This document shows, piece by piece, positions 55,824-64,000 of a stretch of 64,000 bases of DNA. Under the pieces are notes generated by a model, which made no database searches, was not told the DNA's origin, and worked only from the letters and a program-made list of their open reading frames with translations. Source of the stretch: Alitta virens (lineage: Eukaryota; Annelida; Polychaeta; Phyllodocida; Nereididae). The position numbers and the translations under genes are program-made. Every line of letters starts with the position of its first letter. Positions within the stretch are counted from its first letter, which is position 1. Where the stretch lies: positions 36,743,685 to 36,807,684 of the forward strand of contig OW028578.1 in the NCBI GenBank assembly GCA_932294295.1, in the 5' to 3' direction.

Positions 55824-58700
55824 CTGTAGTAGAAAAAAAAAGAATATACAGAAAAACAATTTAATGTAGAAAATGAATTGATAACTAAACAAGACCATTT
55901 GTTTGACTTGCTTTAAACATGTGTTAACACAATTTTCATTTTTTATGTAGTGAAGACGCGAAATGTAGGTAAATGTACAACAAAATAGGTCAAAAGCAAC
56001 TACAGAAATTCTTCATGTGTAACAAATAGTGAAGCTTCTATGGATAAATGGCTATGTTTATTACTCAATGCTAGGTAGCTTAATCTGCCAATATCTATAT
56101 ATATATATTTTCTATCTATATATCTATTTTTCTAACTATATATCTATTTTCCTATCTATATATCTATTCAATATAACACATTGATTATCATAATGTGCTG
56201 TGAATACAGGAATTTTGTGGGCTATTAGCAATTTCATCAAAATGTAAGTCTTAGACTTCCCATAACTTAATGATGTCAATTTAATATTATATGATGAACT
56301 ATTACATCCATGATTGATATACACAGTAATATAGCAGGGCAGTGGTTATTATAAAGAGCAGTAGAACACAGTTACCGCATTAGAACACATTTACCCTCCT
56401 CATTCACCCTGAGTTACCCTCCTCACTTGGCTCAACTAACTCAAGTTACCCTCCTCATTGTCAGAGGATACTTTTTCAAATTGCATAAAAACTAGAGTAT
56501 TATCACACAACATTTAGTTAAAATCAAATTGTACACGCATTAACTGATCTATACCCTGATCTGTACCCTCAACCATTGCACCCCCCTCCTCCCCCCTGCT
56601 GTTCTCTGGGGTAAGAAAATGGCATTTAAACTCACCAAGCAAGAGCCTTAATGTGAAGGAGGTTAATTACCCTCCTTTACTGACTTCAATGACATTTTAA
56701 ATAGCACATGAGTGAGATTTTGCAAAAAAAACACCTCTAAATTAGAGCTCTGTCACATATATATGAACTACATTTTGACATCCATACCATTCTTTTTTCA
56801 AACTAATGAAAAAATCTGGAAAAATCCTAAACATCTTGTTCCACACCACCTAGTTGAGTTTTTTGATAGACTCATTGATATATTTACAGAATAAGTATTT
56901 TTAGTATAATTTGTTGGTTTTCTGGAGCAGAACTGGAACCATTTTAAGCCAAAAGGTATAAACATAAAGATAATATGTCTAAAACAGTGTAGTTGTACAT
57001 TTTGGTGGTCTCATTGCCAATAATATAGAATACTTATTATTAGGAAAATATGAAAAAAAACCTCAAAATCAAAGACAATATTTATCATTTATGTTCATTC
57101 ACGAATGAAACAAAAATGAAATTTTGAAAATGACATATCTTAATTATAGTACTGTCTCTTTCCAAACTTAAATTTGACATTTACATCATGCTTTTTTATA
57201 TAAATGATATGGGAAATCTTAATATGATGCTAAACAATATTTTATTTCCTACATTCGCTAACCTAGCATGCCATATTTTATAATTGAAAGCCATAAAATG
57301 TTAGTACCATGGTTCATACATTTATATGTTAATATTTCATCTGATTGCTATATTCTTTATATATATTAGACATTATATATAACCTAAATAATAATGGAAA
57401 TGAGCCAAAAATACAATTTCTCTGACCAATATGCAAAGTCTCAACTCAATACACAAAACCCTGCTCTATGACGCCTGGGATTATGCAAGCTATTCCATGG
57501 TCTGTTATGTAACAACCACATGTGGCCATCAAGACTAGCTTTTTATTAGCTCTCCTACATATGTAGCTAAATTGACCCACCTGCCAATATAGGCATAAAG
57601 CAAATTCACCCGGACATCTCATCTCGTTTCATTTCATTTAAGTCTTTGCAAACTTCCACTCACAGTCCCTCACAAACCCACAAACCCTCTACTGTCTACT
57701 AATGTAATAATAAAAAAAAGGTTTTTAAAATAATGAAAATTTCCTTCTGACCACTTTCTATGTTCTTTCTGTGTTGTTCGAAACTTGTTTCAGTTGCATT
57801 GTTTATCTTCATTTAAGCCATGTATTAAAAATGTAAAATTGTATCTTTAAAATGAAATCCCCTGGTGGCAGACATGCTAGCGGCTGTATGCCAAAGTGTC
57901 TGTCTTCAACACCATATTAAAAAATAATAATAAATGTATTTTGATGTATTCTAAAACATTTATTGTCAACAAAATATATTTAAGGTTGGAATAAACATCT
58001 CTCTCTCTCTCTCTCCCTCTCTCTCTCTCTCAACCATCAAACTTTACCAGATGGGCATTTGTTGAATAATTAACATCAGAAACATATTTTTCATGCAAAA
58101 TATAGATTGATATTAAACATGACTTACAGGTACATTTTATGCAATCCTATATTCATTATCACCTCCTACAGTAGAATTGGTATTGATATTGATGTTATTT
58201 GCCTTATAAAAGGCAGTTAAAATATACAAATGGGATAAGAATTCAAAAGACCTAAGATTTAATGTTTAAAGTCATATACAATAATGGCATGGTAACTTTG
58301 CAGACTCCGTGTATTGAACATGAAGCTGAATTGTGACAACAATAGATAATTAGTAAATAGATATCTATATTATCATCAAAGTTGCTGTGAAATAAACCTC
58401 ACACAGCTGTAAGAGACACCATCTGAGTTTGCCCTGTGTGCTTCCTATTGATTTGGAATTTGTTTAATATTATCAATTGTGATTGTCTTGGAATAACATG
58501 CAAAAGATAGCATAATGTCTAGTTGCTGAACTACATACATTTGTTTAAGAAGTTTTGAGCAATGTTGATGGCGCTTGTGTACTATGTGGCCATTCGCTGA
58601 GGGTTTGCTGCCGCGCAGCCTATGTTTTAACTTATTTTATTTTTTTGTTAATTTATTCCTGCAGGACACTTGCTTCAGTGCAGTATATATCCATATTTAA
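55824..58700. other. Region between divergent genes, no exon recognised
   Basis: Should contain the 5' exon(s) of the Cys-rich gene. A consensus donor on the minus strand (GCTTG|GTGAGT, about 56634) has no signal-peptide frame before it. A (CT)n run lies at 57999-58031, and AGTTACCCTCCTCA occurs three times at 56390-56460. Confidence 0.35.
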
Positions 58701-58720
58701 CAACTAGTAACTATTTTCAA

Positions 58721-58754
58721 TGTGACATATGTGACATATGTCACATATGTCACA
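58721..58754. promoter_or_regulatory. Perfect 34-bp palindrome
   Basis: TGTGACATATGTGACAT followed exactly by its reverse complement. It contains CATATG E-box cores and repeated TGTGACATATG half-sites, and lies about 130 bases upstream of the TATA box of the TSR gene. Confidence 0.8.
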
Positions 58755-58882
58755 TATGTATAACAGACATAGCCTATTCACGCACATTTATGCACTGTGC
58801 AAGGCAGTAGGGCACATATTTAAGTGCACGGACTCAAATATGTGTAGGCATGAATTTTTTTACTGTGTAAAGGTCGAGCACT

Positions 58883-58889
58883 TATAAAA
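58883..58889 (+). promoter_or_regulatory. TATA box of the TSR gene
   Basis: TATAAAA about 25-30 bases upstream of TTCATCAATG, the likely start of transcription near 58907-58915. Confidence 0.6.
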
Positions 58890-58910
58890 CAAGGACATGA
58901 CAATTCATCA

Positions 58911-58961
58911 ATGTTGGTGCTGTTTGGACTGCTGATGCTGCGACTGATGATGCTGTGTTAG
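58911..58961 (+). CDS. Upstream ORF in the TSR gene leader
   Basis: A 16-codon frame rich in Leu and Met (MLVLFGLLMLRLMMLC) and a stop. Whether it is in the mRNA depends on the exact start site, which lies at or just before it. Confidence 0.3.
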   Translation: MLVLFGLLMLRLMMLC

Positions 58962-59014
58962 TGATGCATTTATTGTGAACAATTTTTCTTGTGGGTCATT
59001 CACACTGTGTCCTG
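58911..59014 (+). other. 5' UTR exon of the TSR gene
   Basis: Bounded by the inferred start site and a consensus donor CTG|GTGAGT at 59014. The intron ends at TTACAG (59135), ten bases before the ATG. Confidence 0.5.
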
Positions 59015-59144
59015 GTGAGTATGTTGCATCAAAAATTTGTGACTGCTGATTTTATGTATTTAGCATTTTCATTGATGTAATTTTTTATATCGTTTTCATT
59101 GATATAATTTTTTATTATAATTTTACAAGTTACAGGCGTTTAAC

Positions 59145-59217
59145 ATGGGTCGAATGTTTTTGCTGATATCTTGCATACTTCTGGCTTCCATGTGTGCAGC
59201 ATTCAGTCGCAGGCAAA
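59145..59217 (+). CDS. TSR gene coding exon 1 (signal peptide)
   Basis: ATG after TTTAAC, encoding the signal peptide and SRRQ. Ends GGCAAA|GTAATT; phase 1. Confidence 0.78.
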
Positions 59218-61207
59218 GTAATTACTCAGCTTTATATTTAGTTTTATCAACACAACAGTGCACTATTATGAGATATACCAGATTAAAAATATTTGGTTAA
59301 AACAAATACGAATTCTTTTTGACAAACTAGGCCTACTTTACACATTTTGTCACTAAGTTTGAAGAAACTTTGGTTAAGTGGTAAAATAAAAAAATACTTT
59401 TTATTCTCTACAAACTTTAAACGTGTATATATAAGGAACATTTTAGATTAAGTAAGAAATTACAATTGAAAATTCTATCAAAAACTCAGTAATTGTATGA
59501 TCTTCCTTGTGTCTTTTTCTGTAATTTAAAAAAAAATGTATATTGAGTTTTGAACACATATCGTACCCTGATTTATTATGATAATCATTGCAGAAAGTAT
59601 CAATGATGTGGTCGAGGAGCTAGATGATATCAAAGATCAGAATCTGAAACTTTGGTGCATTGACCACTGTGTGTCTGAATGGGCACCATGGTCATCTTGC
59701 AGTGCAAGGTAAGTCCATCCTATATATTGATCATAATTCAATCACTAGCAATATGCTAATAATTTACATATTAGTCTTCAAAATTAGATATAGACCCACT
59801 TTGAAAAATTGATGGGGTACAACGAAAACGAAATTTCTACAACATAATCACTTGATGACTAGAAAAGTGCATCTGAACAAAAAATAACCAGGGGTTCAAT
59901 AAACTATTGCGTTATACTCAAATTGCCTGATTATAGGAATTTTTTGCATGACAAAAACTATTCCTCTCAAAAATATGTGTGGTGTTTGTTAGTTAGTGTT
60001 ATTGTTTAACCCCTCATCAGCACCTGAGTGTGTAGAGGCTCTCTAGGGTAAGATTGATTATCTATAGTTGGTAGTAGAAACCAGAAGCATGTAAAAAATC
60101 AATATTTGTCTGCGTTGGATAGCTGGAGCAGCTTGTGCAATGCGCACTGTCCTGTTTTAGCCACTGGGGATAGAGGACTTCACCCCAAGTGTTTCCACCC
60201 TCGCCGCGTGGAGGCCCAGGACCTTTGACGGCGTGTACCATTTATGTCCTGTGCGGAATTAAGTTGGCAAATTTGCTAGTACACTCCATGGGGTGCCAAT
60301 ACTTCTGCAAGGCACTATACGTAACTTCACAATGATACTATAATTCATATGGGGAGATAAAGTACCACCAGAGGTCACTGAGACCATAGCAGATAAGTAT
60401 TGTTTGATGACGTCATCTATATTGTGACGTCATCCATGCAAAATAGTGACATCATCGTATTGTCCTTTTATTTCTTACGTTTGTAGTGCCCCCTGTAGGC
60501 TCTGTTACGTTTTCTCCCCATTACATCTGCACACAAACGGCCAAGCTGGAATGTGTTATCGTCCATCAGTTTTGTCTGGCGTTTACCTTGCATGAGATGG
60601 ACTCCCTCATTATGCTTAATTCTGTCATTGCATAACAGATGCGGTTATGGCCAGATCACCCGAGCCAGAACGCGCACCACCCCGCAAGAGTGCAGATACG
60701 TGCGCCTTGAGTGCTTATACAGTCTGAAACAGACAGGGAACTGCTTCGCTGGCTGTCCCAATGGAGGGATACCAGGAGACAACTCGTGTACACCATGTCC
60801 CACAGGAAGAAGGGGCGAATGCTGCGAGAACGGTAAGTTATGTCCTATCCATTTTATGGGTTGCAACATGCTACTCCTGTCAGTTTATCTGAATTACCTA
60901 GTTTTAGTCGGTGTTATTTAAGAATACGATTTTGTTTTTTGGTGAAAATTGGCTGATGCCAATTCGAAAAACCATTAAGTGGAGTCCAGTCATCTTAAAC
61001 AATATAAAAATGGCTGTGATTTTAGATCTGCCAAGGTACACTACACAAGACTTATGCAATTTACCACTACTTCATCAAAGTTAAAGAGAAATAAATCAAT
61101 AGGAACTGGCAGTGGTTGTACACTTCTCTGTAAACATACGTGAGCAAATACAGAACTTCTTTTATTTGGTGACATCTTTTTATCTTTAAATGTTTCCAGG
61201 AATCTGA
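59145..61207 (+). CDS. Small secreted protein with one thrombospondin type 1-like repeat
   Basis: Four coding exons (59145-59217, 59594-59708, 60639-60832, 61200-61207) give 390 nt, 129 residues; intron phases 1, 2, 1 with GT/AG ends. Residues 1-19 are a signal peptide (FLLISCILLASMCAA). Residues 25-45 form an acidic amphipathic stretch (INDVVEELDDIKDQNLKLW). Residues 46-88 carry a thrombospondin type 1 repeat: WAPWSSC with the WxxW C-mannosylation motif, CGYG, and the RARTR arginine ladder. The tail to 129 is Cys-rich (CFAGCPNGG, CTPCPTG, GECCENGI). The mature chain has 12 cysteines, an even number. Likely extracellular matrix or signalling-modulator protein. TATA box, 5' UTR intron and a poly(A) signal are visible, so the gene is complete. 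Confidence 0.85.
59594..59708 (+). CDS. TSR gene coding exon 2
   Basis: Between ATCATTGCAG and CAAG|GTAAGT. Encodes the acidic helix, WCIDHC and the WAPWSSCSA start of the repeat; phase 2 at the end. Confidence 0.88.
60116..60245 (+). repeat. GCCCTGTGTTGGCC repeat copy
   Basis: GCAATGCGCACTGTCCTG to GTGGAGGCCCAGGACCTTT; a diverged copy in intron 2 of the TSR gene. Confidence 0.6.
60350..60525. mobile_element. Candidate MITE in TSR intron
   Basis: Ends ATGGGGAGATAAAGTA and TACGTTTTCTCCCCAT are roughly inverted, around a TGACGTCAT-rich middle. The terminal match is short, so this is tentative. Confidence 0.4.
60639..60832 (+). CDS. TSR gene coding exon 3
   Basis: Between GCATAACAG and AACG|GTAAGT. 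Encodes CGYGQITRARTRTTPQEC and the Cys-rich tail. The frame would stay open past the donor, but GTAAGT is a consensus site. Confidence 0.88.
61200..61207 (+). CDS. TSR gene coding exon 4 (last codons)
   Basis: After ATGTTTCCAG. Two bases complete Gly128, then Ile129 and TGA. AATAAA at 61322-61327 would end a 3' UTR of roughly 130-140 nt. Confidence 0.6.
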
Positions 61208-61321
61208 TGGTTCAGGGCAGCGTCAAATGAACAATGAATGGATGAATGGAAAAACTACTAGTGTCAATAATAATCATATCTGAATATTTTCAGTTTCATG
61301 GATTTGTCCTGGTGTAAAAAT

Positions 61322-61327
61322 AATAAA
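61322..61327 (+). promoter_or_regulatory. Poly(A) signal of the TSR gene
   Basis: AATAAA 115 bases after the inferred stop codon. Confidence 0.5.
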
Positions 61328-61344
61328 AAAATATAAAAAGTTTT

Positions 61345-62100
61345 TTGCTCAATCAGGTTTTGTACAAAATGTTAAGGATGACTCTCATCAGCATGTGTTG
61401 TTCAATTTTTTTAGGCACAGCAACCACACAATGGGTTGCAACATCCTTTATTCATTTATTTTTGAACGCATGGGTGAAGTGATGAGGTTGGGCTGGTGAA
61501 TCCACGAGTCCCGTAGGGACAAGTGGGTTCTCCAGCTAAATCTCATCAAGAGTGAAGTTCAAGCTCTGAACCACCCAGTTATTAGGTTTTATTTACATCC
61601 CGCAATAACTCCTCTATTTCAATTGTTTTTGTGGGAACTATTTTGCTGCATTGAGTAGGGATCTTTTGTTTGTCTATCTGTTCTGCCTCACCATGAGGAT
61701 GACGTCACCATTTCAAAACATTTCAGCAAGCAGACAGTCAACAAACTGAAGCATTGTCGGGCTCAAAAGACTTTCTGAAGCTGCTCCCTTGCCAAATTGT
61801 ATTCAGATTGAAGGAATATAAAATTACATAGGGTTTCTTGTGCCAGGCAAAGCTAATTTGTTTAATTTATGGGTTTTGTAAAGAGTTATCTAGTTCTACC
61901 CATGACGTTCATGACATTCAGTCTAAATGCTGCCCTGTGATTGGCCAGGCTGTTTTCCGTATAAGTGATAATTTATTTTATGAGGTTCACAACAATGAAC
62001 CTCATAGTGTGAACCTCATGGAAATATGATAAGATGTTTTTATAATGACTTAGAAGTGTGGTACGGACTTTTAATATAATTTTATCTTATCTTATCTTAA
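61345..62100 (+). repeat. Retroposed-looking stretch ending in (TTATC)n
   Basis: Ends TTTTATCTTATCTTATCTTA at about 62095, like 55485-55512. The upstream boundary is not visible and no protein motif is preserved. Confidence 0.35.
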
Positions 62101-62329
62101 ATGGTAGGCAAAATAAGGGACAGACAGACAGATGTACAGATCAATGATAAAGGTCGAAAAGTACAAAAAAGTACCAAAAGCATCACAGCAAGTGTTTGAA
62201 ACTTCAGAGATGCCATGGCTGTATTTCTTTACACAAGAGAAATACAACTTAGTTTTGCAATAAAAGCTTCAAAGTAACTGGCAGTGATGGATGTTATGGA
62301 TTTTCCAAAGTTATGTCTATTTCATTTAT

Positions 62330-62720
62330 TGTTGCTCCAAAGAAGGATTTGTACATATATTGTAATTTTTTTTTACTATTATTATTATTATAAATATAAC
62401 TGGATATAAAATCTGTACATATGTAAATACCCACTCCTGCTGCTTATTTGTATTCAGTATTAATATTCTATGGTGCATTGATTCCTGCTAATTGCCCTGA
62501 TGGTGCCTTGTTTTTTTATTCATATGCTTATAGTTGTACATAATTATTATCTAGATGTTTTTAATATGTAACTAAATTATGTTCACTTAGATTGTTCTTT
62601 TATTTTACTTAATCATTATATATACACCTGTATGTATATTTTTATTTTTATCCTTGTATTTTATTTTTTATGACACATGTATTTTTTTGATGCTCTGCGG
62701 TCAATAAAATTCCATATATG
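62330..62720 (+). repeat. LINE 3'-end copy
   Basis: ATT-trinucleotide run near 62380, then GACACATGTATTTTTTTG and GTCAATAAAATTCCATATAT at the end. Confidence 0.55.
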
Positions 62721-62994
62721 CCCTTGCTTAATCATATGTATCCAAAACAGGTCATCATATTATTGGCCAAATGACCAGTCTACAAAGTATTCCAGGTCAA
62801 ACGTAATAGTTTTAATGTGACAATACTCTCACAATGAATGGCATAGTTGTACGATTGATCTCATGCTGTTCAATGTTGAGTAAGGTAATTTTGAGCGTTC
62901 CTGGGGTCAAACTCTTTTACAAAACGAGGGCAGTGTTATGTAATCAAATCAATGCTTGACATTTTGCCTTTTTTTCATCAACTGTTGCAGCGTT

Positions 62995-63556
62995 CTTTCT
63001 AGGCCTATTTGGTATGTTGAAGTTATCAAAATCCAAGAATTAGCAGGAAAAATTTATCCAAATACAAGAAATAGAATGAAATTGAAATTGCCCAGAGTAA
63101 GAACAGAACGAGGCAAAAAAAATGACAAAATATCAGGGAGCATGCAATGGAATGAAATCATACTAATTATTATCCGAAAAATTGGCATATTTCTAAACCA
63201 TGTCCTCTAAATTTATTTATTTTTATGTTTTTCTTCCCCTGGGCTCCACATACTATTATTCTAAATCCATACATGGATAGCCAGATTGGTTACAACCACT
63301 GGCACAAGCGGTATATATTTGTCTGTATTTTTCATTTAATTTTATTATTTGTCTGTATAGTAAGTATTTTTACTAGTCACAACCGGGACCGACTTGCTGT
63401 AAAATACATAGTTACAACATTTAATATAGACTGTGAGCTTAACACTTTTAGTATTATTATCTTATTGCTGTAAAAGTACTGTATTATTGTATGTTATTTG
63501 TGTTTGACAAATGTATCAATGATAAGATCCTGTCAATAAAATTATATATATATACT
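62995..63556 (+). pseudogene. LINE C-terminal fragment with 3' UTR
   Basis: The frame at 62956-63210 includes NTRNRMKLKLPRVRTERGKK and SGSMQWNEI, the C-terminal (N/R)TR...PRVRTxxG...W(N) pattern of non-LTR reverse transcriptases. The 3' UTR ends GACAAATGTATCAATG, then GTCAATAAAATTATATATA. Confidence 0.65.
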
Positions 63557-63689
63557 AATATTGAATTCCAAGGGACGCACAACTTTCCAGTGTATACTCC
63601 GACTAACTATTGTTCCCATAGCTCTGTAATGTGAATATAATTTTTAGTATTTGCAATCACTCTTATCAATTTTTTTGTGAATTAACCTA

Positions 63690-63942
63690 TACAAGTCTAT
63701 TGGCTGAAAACGTTCCCACTCTTGGCTGTGATTGGCTGAAGCAAAGTGCATCCTAGCAGCAGTATTTTTAGTGTGTTTTAATGTATATTTGACATCTTAT
63801 CATTCAGTTATTTTTCTGAGAAAGTTATATTTATTGAATAAGTCAGTGATTATCTTCTATATCTGAAAAACAAAATTAGTAATAAGAGGAGAGGAAGGAC
63901 TTATGTCTTGCTGAACCCAGGGCTGCTCAGTGAAAAGACTCC
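63690..63942 (-). mobile_element. CACTGAGCAGCCC MITE, copy 5 (inverted)
   Basis: Reverse orientation: CTATTGGCTGAAAACGTTCC, GCAAAGTGCATCCTAGCAGC, and GGCTGCTCAGTGAAAAGACT at the right end. Confidence 0.7.
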
Positions 63943-64000
63943 AGATGGATAGATAAATTTTATTGACTTTTTTTAGGTCAAATTTGACCTATTTGTCATA

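Overview
The window is AT-rich animal nuclear DNA with spliced genes, short introns and a dense load of SINEs, MITEs, non-LTR retrotransposon remnants and microsatellites. No prokaryotic operons, phage or CRISPR structures are present. The gene content (a GRHPR orthologue, an FN3 type I membrane protein, a thrombospondin-type-1 mini-protein and a PIF/Harbinger relic) fits a bilaterian invertebrate. I cannot place the phylum from sequence alone; a hemichordate, other marine deuterostome or lophotrochozoan are all possible.

Layout. (1) 1.4-8.9 kb, minus strand: a complete four-exon glyoxylate/hydroxypyruvate reductase gene (GRHPR; 329 residues, intron phases 1-1-0, intact catalytic Arg/Glu/His and NADP-binding loop). 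Its introns carry MITEs, SINEs and a 16-bp tandem array. (2) 11.5-13.4 kb: an unassigned coding-looking exon on the minus strand, then a decayed PIF/Harbinger transposase split by a SINE with a 12-bp target-site duplication. (3) 13.9-44.3 kb: a gene-poor desert of transposable elements: five of the six copies of a tRNA-derived SINE (one nested inside another repeat, two with tandem 108-bp tails), a second tRNA-headed SINE family, at least six MITE-like families, LINE fragments that share a 3' end, two arrays of a GAGGTGGTCTTA-like motif, and long tetra- and pentanucleotide microsatellites. (4) 44.68-45.36 kb, plus strand: an intronless coding sequence for a 224-residue type I membrane protein with one fibronectin type III-like domain, followed by a long repeat-poor stretch that probably includes its 3' UTR and holds two tandem duplications. 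(5) 49.9-55.8 kb, minus strand: seven phase-compatible exons of a cysteine-rich, probably GPI-anchored extracellular protein; its 5' exon was not found. The poly(A) signal overlaps the stop codon. (6) 58.9-61.3 kb, plus strand: a complete small gene with a TATA box, a 5' UTR intron and four coding exons, encoding a 129-residue secreted protein with one thrombospondin type 1-like repeat and a Cys-rich tail. (7) 61.3-64 kb: LINE and MITE remnants.

The genes do not form an obvious pathway. GRHPR is a metabolic enzyme; the other three products are secreted or cell-surface proteins. The least familiar items are the cysteine-rich GPI-type protein and the TSR mini-protein, together with the repeat dynamics: motif arrays probably grown from MITE ends, SINE tails multiplied in exact 108-bp steps, nested insertions with visible target-site duplications, and a 90-bp-arm foldback.
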